The notes beneath the pieces are model-generated. The model was given only the letters and a program-made list of their open reading frames with translations. It ran no database searches and had not been told where the DNA came from. Positions 1 to 9,114 of a DNA stretch of 64,000 nt are shown piece by piece (positions within the stretch are counted from its first letter, which is position 1; each line of letters opens with the position of its first letter). This DNA is from Butyrivibrio sp. NC2007 (GTDB lineage: Bacteria; Bacillota; Clostridia; Lachnospirales; Lachnospiraceae). Both the position numbers and the translations under genes were made by a program. The stretch lies in contig NZ_ATWY01000016.1 in NCBI RefSeq assembly GCF_000421405.1, positions 1-64,000 of the forward strand, in the 5' to 3' direction.

Positions 1-213
1 CTTTTGTGCATATATATAGAAAAATAGCTCAATCATCCTTTTCAACACGAATTTTTTCTATACCCATCAGGCACTTTTTCTCATATATGTAGAAAATTAG
101 ATGAATAAAATTTCTTCAGCATCACAACCAGCAGACCACAGATTCTTTGTGATGCATTCCTCGACAATTCAAGACAATCGCCATAGTCTCTGCATAACCC
201 GTGCCCACTTTAT
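1..213. other. Intergenic stretch, no gene recognised
   Basis: AT-rich DNA at the left edge. Two loosely similar stretches near 8-28 and 80-101 both contain an ATATAT run followed by AGAAAA and TAG, but I cannot assign them a role. An 82-codon minus-strand reading frame starts inside the neighbouring hairpin element and has no recognisable protein features, so I do not call it. Confidence 0.5.
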
Positions 214-345
214 CGGCCCGCCTTAGTGACCGACCGCTCATATAAATACCGGAGTCAAGGGACAGTACGCTGGGCGCCGCCCTTTGGCGCCCGGGCAGCC
301 CTTGGGTCCGGTATTTATGTGAGCTACAATCCCATGGCGGCGGGC
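214..345. other. GC-rich nested hairpin element, possible structured RNA or mobile hairpin
   Basis: Three nested inverted repeats share one centre. The outer pair is GGCCCGCC near 214 with GGCGGGCC near 337-344. The middle pair is an 18-nt arm at 236-253 (GCTCATATAAATACCGGA) with its complement at 307-324, one mismatch that is a G-U pair in RNA, continued inward by CAAGGG and CCCTTG. The inner pair is GGGCGCC at 272-278 with GGCGCCC at 286-292. Base composition is clearly richer in G+C than the flanks. I see no start codon with a ribosome binding site and no known RNA family. It could be a structured RNA or a non-autonomous palindromic element. Confidence 0.5.
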
Positions 346-375
346 CTATATCCCCTAACGCCTGCCCCACTCGCT

Positions 376-569
376 TAGCGAGTCAACAGAACCCTCCCCT
401 TGACTCCCCTTGACTCGCGAGAGTCAAAGAGAACCGTCCCCATTGACTCTCCCTTGACTCATTTTTGTGAGTCAAAGTGAAACGTCCCCGGTGACTCAAA
501 ATGAGTCAATCTGAAACGTCCCCTGTGACTCAAAATGAGTCAATCTGAAACGTCCCCTGTGACTCAAAA
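376..569. repeat. Tandem GACTC / ACGTCCCC repeat array
   Basis: Roughly five units of a short repeat. The two rightmost complete units (491-524 and 525-558) are identical 34-mers containing TGACTCAAAATGAGTCA, an internal palindrome, followed by a GAAACGTCCCC tail. A partial third unit follows at 559-569. Units to the left (376-490) are degenerate, with GAACCGTCCCC or GTGAAACGTCCCC tails. The same words build the long palindrome after glmS at 58232-58323. The pattern resembles REP elements associated with RAYT transposases, but no such transposase gene is in the window. Confidence 0.8.
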
Positions 570-596
570 AAACTCCCCGGCGTATACCGGGGAGTT
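566..596 (-). terminator. Rho-independent terminator of the GH3 operon
   Basis: AACTCCCCGG and CCGGGGAGTT form a perfect 10-bp stem around a 6-nt loop. On the minus strand a run of seven T residues follows. It lies directly after the stop codon of the last GH3 gene. Confidence 0.9.
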
Positions 597-616
597 CTGG
601 AATAATTATCTTTGTT

Positions 617-3556
617 TTATACCTCAGCGCTTACACTCTCTGAAGCCATCTCTTTCTTCTTGGCAAGGTACTTCTTGATTGCCTTGTACTCAAGGAATGC
701 AATCAGAGCAAGAAGAAGTGCATCTACAGCATAGAGGATCTTAACCCATGTAGGAAGTCCTGTGCTGATGTTCTTGTCATAAGCGCGGCTGTTAACAACA
801 GTGTAGAGAATGTTCTTTGAAGCCTGTCTCATGGCAATAACTGATGTAGCAGAAGTCTGATCTGTAACTGTTGACTGAGGTGTCTCATATGTAGCAAGCA
901 TCAGGTCACAGCCGTTTCTGATCATTCTGTCTGAATCCTGGTAACCGTAGCCACCGAAGTAGTCAGTCTCTGCAAGACCTCTGAAGCCCCACTCGCCACG
1001 AAGTACTGTGTTAAGGAGCTCTGAGCAAGCCTCAGCGGGAACTGTTCCGATGTTGTTGAAAGCTACCATGGTTGCTGCAGGGTTTGCCTTCTTGAATGCG
1101 ATCTCGAAGGACTTAAGGTAAACTTCACGAAGTGACTGCTCGTTGAGCCATGTGCAAAGGAAGCCTGTTCTGTTGGTCTCCTGATCGTTGGTTGCAAAGT
1201 GCTTAACGTATGAGTAAACACCGTGAGCTCTTGCTCCGTCTACTGCCTTTGCGCACATCCAGCCTGCGAGAACGCCGTCCTCTGAGTAGTACTCGAAGTT
1301 ACGTCCTGCAAAAGCGCTTCTGTGTGTGTTTGTTGCAGGTGCATACCAACCTGAAACATCCATTTCGTCAGCCATCTGTCCGATTGAATCGCCGAATGCA
1401 TAAGCAAGATCCTTGTTCCATGTGCAAGCGATCATTACTGCTGCAGGGAATCCGATTGAACCCTGGCCTGTGAAGTTGTTGTTGATGGAAGCAGGTCCAT
1501 CACAGTCATAAGTCATGACTTTGTCTATAGAATCAACTGCTGATGTCTCATATCCGCCGAGTGCGATAAGGGTGTTCATCTCTGAAACTGTGAGCTCATC
1601 AAGCAGTGAATCCCACTTAGCATCATCGTAATCTACGCCGCGAAGATCTGCGAGTTTAACTCCGTTCTTAGCGCCTGTTGTAGGCATTACATCTGCATCG
1701 TTGTTGTATGTAGTAGGATCATAGTTTGTCTCGTTAAAGTATGTAGCCTTGTAAGCATCTGACATCTCAGTAGTTGCAGGTGCTGCAGTAGCCTCATCAT
1801 AGTTTGCAAATCCGTCTGCTCTTGAGAGATATGTAAATGAATCTCCCTCAGCAAATCCGAACTGGTTTGTTGCTGCAACAAAGTCAGACTCACGCTTGTT
1901 TGACTCGTCGTAAACAACCTTTGTATCTACTGTTACGTTCTCACTTGCGATCTTGTTGTGAGCATCTGTGTTGATTGAGATCTCGTAGTCTCCTGCCTCA
2001 AGTACGTAGCATCCCTCGCCGTATGTGTCGTATGAAGCCATATCTTCAAGGGCAAAAGAGATATTAAGTGTCTGAGATGCACCAGCCTCAAGAAGGTCTG
2101 TCTTTTCAAACGCGATAAGGTTTGCAGCTGACTTCTCAATTCCGCCGTTTGTATAAGGAGGATTGTAGTAAACTTCAACTACGTCCTTACCTGCAACGCT
2201 ACCTGTGTTTGTAACTGTTACGTCAAAAGAAACTGTCTTACCGTCGTTGTTTACAGGACCCATCTCCTGAGTGAAGGTTGTGTATGAAAGGCCGTATCCG
2301 AAAGGATATACAACAGCGCTGTCATAATCAAACTCCATGTTGCCTGCCTCTGCTTCAGCAAAAGCTGTCTCGTAGAATCTGTATCCAACATAGATACCCT
2401 CTACATAGTTAACGAATGTAGGATAAGCCATTCCGCCCTCAGCGAACATGTTCTCATATCCGAATTCTGTCATGTTTGTGTAATCAAAGTCGCCAAAGTT
2501 GTTGGCTGTAGGTGTTGCATGAAGGTCAGCAACGAATGTATCTGCTGTCTTACCTGAAGGATTAACCTGACCTGCAAGGATCTCGCCAAGTCCGTCAAAA
2601 CCTGTCTGACCTGTTCCGGGACAGTAGATAACTGACTTGATCTGTGAGTAGTCATTTACAAAGCCAAGCTCCATAGCGTTAGCTGAGTTTACAATAACGA
2701 TAACCTTGCTGTAGTCAGATGTAACCTTGTCAAGAAGAGCCTTCTCTCTGTTTGAGAGCTCAAGGTATGACTTGTTTGCATCAAGGTCATCAGCCTGCTC
2801 TGAGTAACGTGTTCCTGTTCCACCGAACCAGCTGTTTGGATCATAGTTATATGTGTCAACGCCGTCGTAGTTTACAGGAAGATCGGCGCCCTCACCACCT
2901 GAACGGGCAATGAAGAAGATTGCTGTGTCAGAATAGTCTTTTGCTGATGTAAAGAGGTCCCCGTACTCATCAATTGTAGGCTCCGGAATTGTCCAGTCCT
3001 GACCCATCATTCCAACTGAAGGTCTTGAATCTCTCCATCCCTTGTAGAAGTCTACGAGTTCCTGGTTGTACTCGATTCCTGCATCTGTAAGTCCCTGAAG
3101 GAAATCAACTGTAGGATATGCTGCTGAGAGCGCTCCTGAACCTGTTCCGCCGTAGATAGGATTGGTTGATGACCATCCGAATACGTTTACCTTTGTGCCT
3201 GCTGCAAGAGGAAGTGCTGCGGAATCATTCTTTAAAAGAACTATTCCCTCCTCTGCGATCTGTGTGCAGAGCTCTTTTGCCTGCTCAGAGGACTCCTCGG
3301 AAATCTTTCCGCCGCCCATTGCCATGTTTACCATGGAATACATAGGTACCAGTAAGATATTGGTAACAACAAGTACCAGTGTCAAAAGAAATACAAGCCA
3401 TGCCTGCTTTCTTACAAAGCCCTTTAAAGGCTTCTTGATTTTGATTGCTGCGATCGTGCAGATGATAGCTGCGACAAGTACCACCCCAATGATAACCAGC
3501 TGTGGGATCATTGTGCCAAGTACTGCAATGACGTCCGCAATGTTGATTTGTAACAT
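617..3556 (-). CDS. Membrane-anchored glycoside hydrolase family 3 with swapped domain order
   Basis: 979 residues. The GH3 halves are in reverse order. After two N-terminal membrane segments (about 17-40 and 52-77) comes the domain usually C-terminal, recognisable by EEGIVLLKNDSAALPL near 103 and the GFDGLGEIL/NPSGKTADT region. A fibronectin-III-like part follows (FGYGLSYTTF). Then comes the (beta/alpha)8-barrel half with GRNFEYYSEDG, YVKHFATNDQE and the nucleophile motif ETDYFGGYG near 865. A third membrane segment lies near 935-960. The usual TDW is TDY, but the nucleophile aspartate is kept. It probably hydrolyses beta-linked glucosides or xylosides outside the cell while tethered; the exact substrate cannot be read from sequence. 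It is last in an operon with GtrA and a canonical GH3 enzyme. Confidence 0.88.
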   Translation of the reverse strand: MLQINIADVIAVLGTMIPQLVIIGVVLVAAIICTIAAIKIKKPLKGFVRKQAWLVFLLTLVLVVTNILLVPMYSMVNMAMGGGKISEESSEQAKELCTQIAEEGIVLLKNDSAALPLAAGTKVNVFGWSSTNPIYGGTGSGALSAAYPTVDFLQGLTDAGIEYNQELVDFYKGWRDSRPSVGMMGQDWTIPEPTIDEYGDLFTSAKDYSDTAIFFIARSGGEGADLPVNYDGVDTYNYDPNSWFGGTGTRYSEQADDLDANKSYLELSNREKALLDKVTSDYSKVIVIVNSANAMELGFVNDYSQIKSVIYCPGTGQTGFDGLGEILAGQVNPSGKTADTFVADLHATPTANNFGDFDYTNMTEFGYENMFAEGGMAYPTFVNYVEGIYVGYRFYETAFAEAEAGNMEFDYDSAVVYPFGYGLSYTTFTQEMGPVNNDGKTVSFDVTVTNTGSVAGKDVVEVYYNPPYTNGGIEKSAANLIAFEKTDLLEAGASQTLNISFALEDMASYDTYGEGCYVLEAGDYEISINTDAHNKIASENVTVDTKVVYDESNKRESDFVAATNQFGFAEGDSFTYLSRADGFANYDEATAAPATTEMSDAYKATYFNETNYDPTTYNNDADVMPTTGAKNGVKLADLRGVDYDDAKWDSLLDELTVSEMNTLIALGGYETSAVDSIDKVMTYDCDGPASINNNFTGQGSIGFPAAVMIACTWNKDLAYAFGDSIGQMADEMDVSGWYAPATNTHRSAFAGRNFEYYSEDGVLAGWMCAKAVDGARAHGVYSYVKHFATNDQETNRTGFLCTWLNEQSLREVYLKSFEIAFKKANPAATMVAFNNIGTVPAEACSELLNTVLRGEWGFRGLAETDYFGGYGYQDSDRMIRNGCDLMLATYETPQSTVTDQTSATSVIAMRQASKNILYTVVNSRAYDKNISTGLPTWVKILYAVDALLLALIAFLEYKAIKKYLAKKKEMASESVSAEV

Positions 3557-3594
3557 ATTCTTTTTCTCCTTCCCATTAAAAAAAGCTTGTTATT

Positions 3595-4149
3595 TTACTC
3601 GGCGCTTTTTGGTGTCTCGGGGAATATTATCTTGTTAACAAAGAAGAATACCACCATTGACACTCCGCCGTTTAAAACCGTAGTTCCGATATTGTAAACC
3701 CATGCAGGAACGAACTTTCCTGCAACAGCTACCCAGATGCAGTTGATGGAATTTACTATGCAGGTGATAACAATAAATGCCAGCACATACCATGCAATCT
3801 GCTTTCCCGGCTTGTCGTGATTTCTAAACACGAAGAGCTTCTGGATTGGAAAATTTATACACTCGCCGATGATCATTGCGATCATGTAAGCTGTGAAGTA
3901 AGCAAGTCCGCCATGAGCCTGATCATATCCCAGGATGTTCCACTGGAAAGTCTCTCCAAAGAGTGTCAGCGGAATTCCCGGCCAGCCAAAGCTGCGATCT
4001 CCAAGAAAGGCAAATGCAGCCGGCAGAAATGTGAGCAGCAGGTACTTAAATACTGTGATGGCGTTACTTACGATAACGAAGAGTCCGCCTTCCCTGACCC
4101 ACTTTGCTATGGCAGGATGCTTTGTAGCAAAATCATTCCAAAATTTCAT
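3595..4149 (-). CDS. GtrA-like polytopic membrane protein
   Basis: 184 residues with four hydrophobic segments, in the pattern of GtrA-family proteins: an early segment (LFVIVSNAITVFKYLLLTF), a central GECINFPIQKLFVFRN motif and a last pair of helices. GtrA proteins are thought to help move lipid-linked sugars or to support polysaccharide decoration in the membrane. The gene sits between two GH3 genes with short gaps (13 and 38 bp), so it is very likely co-transcribed with them. Its job there may be glycan or anchor related, but that is inference from context. The GtrA family assignment rests on layout and motif and is fairly secure. Confidence 0.75.
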   Translation of the reverse strand: MKFWNDFATKHPAIAKWVREGGLFVIVSNAITVFKYLLLTFLPAAFAFLGDRSFGWPGIPLTLFGETFQWNILGYDQAHGGLAYFTAYMIAMIIGECINFPIQKLFVFRNHDKPGKQIAWYVLAFIVITCIVNSINCIWVAVAGKFVPAWVYNIGTTVLNGGVSMVVFFFVNKIIFPETPKSAE

Positions 4150-4162
4150 TTCTCTTATCCCC

Positions 4163-6583
4163 TTACTTTTTCATCTTTGCCTCATAGGCTTTGTTCTTCT
4201 TGCTGTTTCTAAAGTAGCCGCCTATTACGGCTCCGATTCCTTTAAAGAAGTGTCCGTTTACAAGATTTACGATTCCGTCCACCATTTCCATGCTCACGGC
4301 TCCGCCTGTCATCTTGGCCATAGCCCTGAATGGCATGTTATAAATGAAAAGAGTGTTCAGATCCGGGATACCTTTTTCGTCAGCCTTTTTCTTCATGGCT
4401 GTCAGCCTGCCGTACGCAAATCTCGCAAGTCCGCTCTTTGCGTAATACATCTGGCACATAGCATCGTTTCTTGTGAGCTCTCCGCTCCACTTTCCATCAG
4501 GTATTGGTCTTCCGAGGAGTTCCTCGAATTCGGAGTCCTTAACATTCTCAATCTTGCCTGTATAGTAGGAAGCCATCTTCTCTTTGTCATAAGGGAAATC
4601 AAATGTAGTTCCCTCAATCTCAACATCAGCGCATGCTCTGATATCTGCGCTGCTGCTTCCTATCATCACCCTGTACTTTCCACCTTCAACTTCCCATTTA
4701 CCGGTCTTTACGTTGTAATAGCGGAATGCTTTATCGTCAAAAGAGATTGTGACCTTCTGACTTTCACCGGCTTTCAAATAAACTTTCTTAAAGCCCTTTA
4801 ACTCTTTTGCAGGTCTGAAGACATTTCCATCCGTAAGGGATACATAGAGCTGAGCAACTTCTGCTCCGTCCTTATCACCTGTGTTTGTTAAGGTAAAAGA
4901 CACTCCGCTTTCATCTGCTGTAATGTCTGTATATAAAAAGCTCGTGTATGAGAGTCCGAAACCGAAAGGATAAAGCACAGGAACATCAGCTGTGTCATAG
5001 TATCTGTAGCCTACGTAAAGGCTCTCTCTGTACTCTGAGTTCCTCTCCTGGCTTGGATAGTAGCGGTAAGCAGGTGTATCCTCATGTCTTCTCGGTATTG
5101 TCTCTGAGAGCTTTCCGGAGGGATTGACCGCTCCTGTAAGGATATCCAGAGTAGCTCCCGCTCCTGCCTGTCCGTTGAGGTAACAGTGGAGAAGCGCCTT
5201 GAAGTAGTGGTGCCAGGGCATCTCGATTGCTGAGCCTGCGCTGATAACACCTACCAGGTTTGAATTAACCTGTCCAAGTTCCTGAAGCAGATTTATCTGA
5301 TTCTGGGGAATTCTCATATGAGTTCTGTCCATTCCCTCAGACTCTGAATTCTCATTAAGTCCAAAGAAGAAAAGAACTATATCAGCCCTTGAAGCAAGAT
5401 CCAGTGCTTCCTTCTTTGTCTGTGCATCCTCTTCTCCGCTCCTTGAATATCCGCGGCTCATGCCCACAACCTGGAGGTCATAGCCTTTTACCATCTCTGA
5501 AATGGTCTCAACCCTGGTTGGATTAACAAGGGAAGATCCTGCTCCCTGGTATCTTGGAACAAAGGCGAAGTCACCGATTATTGCAACCTTGGCTCCCTTC
5601 TTAAGAGGAAGAATACTGTCTTCGTTCTTTAACAGGATTGCGCTCTCAGCTGCTGCCCTTCTGGCAATGCCGTGGTGTGCATTCTTATCAAAATCCTCTT
5701 TTCTGCCCTTTGCATTTGCAGATAGAGTTATAACTGCATCTAAGAGTTCATCCACTCTCTCATCAAGGTCTTTTTCCGAAATCTTGCCGGAACTTACTGC
5801 TTCAACAAGCTCTCTTGCTGAATCCAGACCAGGATTTGGCATCTCAAGGTTTGAACCTGCTGCAACTCCGAGTGCGTGATCATTACTTGCACCCCAGTCG
5901 GTAATTACGATTCCGTCAAATCCCCACTCATCTCTGAGGATCTCTTTTAACAGATGTTTATTCTCATTGGCGTAGGTGCCGTTGACCTCGTTGTAGGCCG
6001 ACATGATCGCCTTAGCACCGCCCTCTTTAACTGCTATTTCAAAGCCTGTAAGGTATATCTCTCTTAAGGTTCTTTCATCCACAACGGAGTTCATGGCCAT
6101 TCGGCGAAGCTCCTGTGAATTTACCGCAAAGTGCTTGGGGCAGGCATATACGCCCTGTGACTGGATTCCTCTAACATAGGAAGCTGCCATCTTGCCTGCA
6201 AGGTACGGATCCTCTGAGAAATATTCGAAGTTCCTTCCGCAGAGAGGACTTCTCTTTATATTAAGACCGGGTCCCAAAAGGACGTTCACGCCCAGCGCCA
6301 TAGCCTCTTCTCCCAGTGCATCACCAAGGGTTTCGCCCAGGTCCTCGTCCCAGCTGTTTGCAATTGTGGCTGCTGTAGGGAAGCATGTGGCAGGAAGTGA
6401 CTCGTTAAGTCCAAGATGGTCTCCCGCTCCGGCCTGCTTTCTGATACCGTGAGGTCCGTCTGAACAAAAGATTGAAGGAATTCCTACTCTTTCAAAATCT
6501 CTTGTCTCCCACTCGCCCTTTCCGCTAAGGAAAGCTGCCTTCTCTTCTATTGTCATTTTTGAGATAATGTCCTGATGTTTCAC
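4163..6583 (-). CDS. Glycoside hydrolase family 3 beta-glycosidase, canonical order
   Basis: 806 residues, no signal peptide, so likely cytoplasmic. The N-terminal barrel carries SDGPHGIRKQ, CGRNFEYFSEDP, KHFAVNSQE and GIVITDWGAS, with Asp229 as the expected nucleophile. The second domain begins at AAESAILLKNEDSILPLKKG. A fibronectin-III-like domain follows (FGFGLSYTSF), and a C-terminal extension of about 120 residues is unlike typical BglX or BglB. Likely role: release of glucose or xylose from imported oligosaccharides. The start is GTG, preceded by AAAGGAG at good spacing. It is first in the operon and lies behind the terminator of the diguanylate cyclase gene, so it should have its own promoter. 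Confidence 0.92.
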   Translation of the reverse strand: MKHQDIISKMTIEEKAAFLSGKGEWETRDFERVGIPSIFCSDGPHGIRKQAGAGDHLGLNESLPATCFPTAATIANSWDEDLGETLGDALGEEAMALGVNVLLGPGLNIKRSPLCGRNFEYFSEDPYLAGKMAASYVRGIQSQGVYACPKHFAVNSQELRRMAMNSVVDERTLREIYLTGFEIAVKEGGAKAIMSAYNEVNGTYANENKHLLKEILRDEWGFDGIVITDWGASNDHALGVAAGSNLEMPNPGLDSARELVEAVSSGKISEKDLDERVDELLDAVITLSANAKGRKEDFDKNAHHGIARRAAAESAILLKNEDSILPLKKGAKVAIIGDFAFVPRYQGAGSSLVNPTRVETISEMVKGYDLQVVGMSRGYSRSGEEDAQTKKEALDLASRADIVLFFFGLNENSESEGMDRTHMRIPQNQINLLQELGQVNSNLVGVISAGSAIEMPWHHYFKALLHCYLNGQAGAGATLDILTGAVNPSGKLSETIPRRHEDTPAYRYYPSQERNSEYRESLYVGYRYYDTADVPVLYPFGFGLSYTSFLYTDITADESGVSFTLTNTGDKDGAEVAQLYVSLTDGNVFRPAKELKGFKKVYLKAGESQKVTISFDDKAFRYYNVKTGKWEVEGGKYRVMIGSSSADIRACADVEIEGTTFDFPYDKEKMASYYTGKIENVKDSEFEELLGRPIPDGKWSGELTRNDAMCQMYYAKSGLARFAYGRLTAMKKKADEKGIPDLNTLFIYNMPFRAMAKMTGGAVSMEMVDGIVNLVNGHFFKGIGAVIGGYFRNSKKNKAYEAKMKK

Positions 6584-6620
6584 GATCTTACTCCTTTCTC
6601 ATGACTTTATCCTAGCACGC

Positions 6621-6662
6621 AAAAAAAATCGTGCCGTTTTTGTCACAAACGGTACGATTTTT
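6621..6662 (-). terminator. Terminator after the diguanylate cyclase gene
   Basis: AAATCGTGCCGTTT and AAACGGTACGATTT form a 14-nt stem, with one G-U pair in RNA, around a 7-nt loop. On the minus strand it ends in a run of eight T residues, just past the stop codon of the GGDEF gene. Confidence 0.9.
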
Positions 6663-6681
6663 GTCATGAACGGTAATTAAA

Positions 6682-7806
6682 TTATCTGGAATGCTTTTCC
6701 TTCTTTTCCTCATACATGGCGTCATCCATGCGCTTTAGGAAGTTATCGATGGAGTCATGAGCCGGCTGGTAAATGCTGTATCCTAGAGATAGGGAAAGCT
6801 TATATCTTCTCTCTTCTGTATCGTTAAAGAGCTTAAGCTCATCCCTGATGCTGTTAACGATGTTCTGGAGCTGTTTCTCCGAGACACCCTTAACAAGGAT
6901 TATGAATTCGTCTCCGGCAAATCTGATGGCTACTGCCTTGTCCGGCTTACCAAAAGTAAGGATCCTTGCCACGTCTATAAGGGCCTCATCACCATAGGAA
7001 TGTCCGAAGGTATCATTGATCTGCTTAAAGTAGTCAACATCAATCATGATTCCGCCAAGATTGTTTTTTTCTCTTGTGCTGGTCTCAAGTAGATAGTCAA
7101 GATAGGCTCTGTTGTATAGTCCTGTCAGCTTATCGAGGTATGAAAACTCGTTCTGTATGGACATATAGATTGCTGTAAGTCCAACAGCTGTCGATATCCA
7201 CATCAGTGATACTCCGTAAATAACCACCTGAATGGCACAGCCCAAAACTATTGGACCGATCATAAGATAAAGAGGGAAAAACCTGATCTTTCCGTATCTT
7301 CTCTCATAGCCCTTGTAAATAAATATACTGAAAAGAACATATCCGATATCTACAATATAGTACACATAACTAAAGGGAAGCCTGCTGTAAACATTCTGCT
7401 CATCAATCCTGAAGATGATGGGCACAAACATATTGACAAGCGCTATAATAACCATTATTACTGCCGGTATAAAGGCATAGGTATAAATTCTTTTTACCCT
7501 GGTCATGGAACGGTATAGCTTAAGATCCTCATAAAGACACCAGGAAGCAACAAAAAGAGGATTCGCCGCAAAACAAAACGTATTGGTCAGAATATTGACC
7601 AGCCTCATGCCGGGTTTATTTATCCCATCCACATAAAATGAAATAAAGTCAACGACACAGGCCACCATGGTAAGAATAGCTATTACGGTATATATCTTGA
7701 ATTCCGGGTGTTTGTCATCGGTCCTTCTGATCTTGCTGCTGATAAGCAGGGCAACAAGCAGAATAAATCCCATAAAATCCGATGTGCCTACAGCTCCTAT
7801 ATTCAT
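6682..7806 (-). CDS. Membrane diguanylate cyclase (GGDEF)
   Basis: 374 residues. The N-terminal two thirds hold about six to eight hydrophobic segments, and the last 160 residues form a GGDEF domain. Visible motifs are DKLTGLYNRAYLDYL, IDVDYFKQINDTFGHSYGDEAL and the active-site loop RFAGDEFIIL; AGDEF is a tolerated variant of GGDEF. It should make cyclic di-GMP from two GTP at the membrane. I see no RxxD inhibitory site just before the loop. Its ATG overlaps the stop of the upstream histidine kinase gene by four bases (ATGA), implying translational coupling. The kinase pair and cyclase may therefore form one signalling unit. Confidence 0.9.
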   Translation of the reverse strand: MNIGAVGTSDFMGFILLVALLISSKIRRTDDKHPEFKIYTVIAILTMVACVVDFISFYVDGINKPGMRLVNILTNTFCFAANPLFVASWCLYEDLKLYRSMTRVKRIYTYAFIPAVIMVIIALVNMFVPIIFRIDEQNVYSRLPFSYVYYIVDIGYVLFSIFIYKGYERRYGKIRFFPLYLMIGPIVLGCAIQVVIYGVSLMWISTAVGLTAIYMSIQNEFSYLDKLTGLYNRAYLDYLLETSTREKNNLGGIMIDVDYFKQINDTFGHSYGDEALIDVARILTFGKPDKAVAIRFAGDEFIILVKGVSEKQLQNIVNSIRDELKLFNDTEERRYKLSLSLGYSIYQPAHDSIDNFLKRMDDAMYEEKKEKHSR

Positions 7807-9113
7807 AAAGTGCCTCCGCGAGGTATTAGTATTTTAAGCTCAAACCAATTCTTGTTTACGTCAAAAGTTACAGTTCCATGATATTTATCGACAGTATAAC
7901 GTATACTCTTTAACCCAAAACCGTGACTTGTTTTATCGGCTTTTGTTGTCACAGGGTAACCATTCTTGATCTTTATCTGATTTTCGCAATAGTTATTTAT
8001 CTGTATTATAACAAAATTCTTCTTCGTAGACACTGACAAATGAATGAGTCTCTTTTCCGGATCCTCTATGAGCGATACGCTCTCAATGGCGTTATCAAGG
8101 GCATTTCCGAATATCGTACATATATCTGCCACGTGCATGAAATCCAGGATATTGCCATCCGCAACACAGGTCACCTTGATGTTGTTAGCCCTGCAGTTCA
8201 TCATCTTACCTGCAATCAGCGTATCCAGAACGCTGTTTCCTGTCTCAAGCTCAGGGCTGTAGGACTCAAGCTCCTGCTCCATGTCATCAATCCACTTCTG
8301 TCGCTGTTCATCGCTCATCTCCGCACGCAGTCCCGCGATCTGGTGCTTAAGGTCGTGATACTTGACGTTGATCATGTCAAAGGTAGTCTGGTAGTTTCTG
8401 TACTTATCGTACTGGGCTTTCAACATTGAGTGGATGTTACTCAACTCTTTTTCCGCAAGGAGCTCACAGATACGGCTCTGGTAAACGTATAGGATCATGA
8501 TTCCCGCAACGTCAACAAGAGTCCTTATATAGAACACATCCGCAGCAACACCTGCAGAAAAGGGAGTGTTTGAGAAAATGAAGCTAAGGTTACTGAAAGC
8601 AAAGATAGCTGCAGCAATGATCACCGCAGCAAATAGTTCGTGGGTGTTTATCTCCAGCTGGAAGATTCCCCTCGTAATGCTCTTTTCCATATGGAGCGCC
8701 CAGATAAATACAAAGGCATACACAGCAACGAGGATGATGATCTGAAGTATCTGCGAGTCATTGAGCCTTGCAAAAAAGCATGCCAGCTGCCATTCAAGGG
8801 ACGCAGCAAGCTCTGCCAGAAGGAAAGCCCTTGCGCAGTAATAGCCGACGACATTTACCGTGTCCTCACAGACACTGTACATGAATACGAACATAAAAAA
8901 CACAGCCATCAGCATGCAGGGAACCCACATGAACAGCGGAAGGTCTTTTGTAAACACGAGAAAAAGAGACTGCACAATGAGTGCAGTTACTGAGATCAAT
9001 ATAAATTTGTTCCTGCTCACCTTGCGCTTAAGGACAAGGCAATATATAAAACAGGCCAGCCACTCTGCTATGGCTGTGTATAGTCTTGGTATATCCTGAT
9101 AATAATTTTCCAT
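7803..9113 (-). CDS. GHKL sensor histidine kinase (AgrC-like)
   Basis: 436 residues. About six N-terminal membrane segments are followed by a cytoplasmic kinase. The phospho-acceptor region reads NVKYHDLKHQIAGLR, the N box FGNALDNAIESV and the G box GFGLKSIRYTVDKYHG. This is the GHKL architecture of AgrC-type kinases that sense peptides or membrane cues and pair with LytTR regulators. The regulator gene is one base upstream and the cyclase gene overlaps downstream. No peptide precursor (AgrD-like) or AgrB protease gene is adjacent, so the signal is unknown. Confidence 0.92.
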   Translation of the reverse strand: MENYYQDIPRLYTAIAEWLACFIYCLVLKRKVSRNKFILISVTALIVQSLFLVFTKDLPLFMWVPCMLMAVFFMFVFMYSVCEDTVNVVGYYCARAFLLAELAASLEWQLACFFARLNDSQILQIIILVAVYAFVFIWALHMEKSITRGIFQLEINTHELFAAVIIAAAIFAFSNLSFIFSNTPFSAGVAADVFYIRTLVDVAGIMILYVYQSRICELLAEKELSNIHSMLKAQYDKYRNYQTTFDMINVKYHDLKHQIAGLRAEMSDEQRQKWIDDMEQELESYSPELETGNSVLDTLIAGKMMNCRANNIKVTCVADGNILDFMHVADICTIFGNALDNAIESVSLIEDPEKRLIHLSVSTKKNFVIIQINNYCENQIKIKNGYPVTTKADKTSHGFGLKSIRYTVDKYHGTVTFDVNKNWFELKILIPRGGTL

Positions 9114-9114
9114 A

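Noticed and set aside
122..370. 82-codon minus-strand reading frame at the left end
   Set aside because: It overlaps the GC-rich nested hairpin, has no ribosome binding site and no protein-like composition.
376..569. CRISPR array
   Set aside because: The units are contiguous tandem copies without unique spacers, and no cas genes are in the window.
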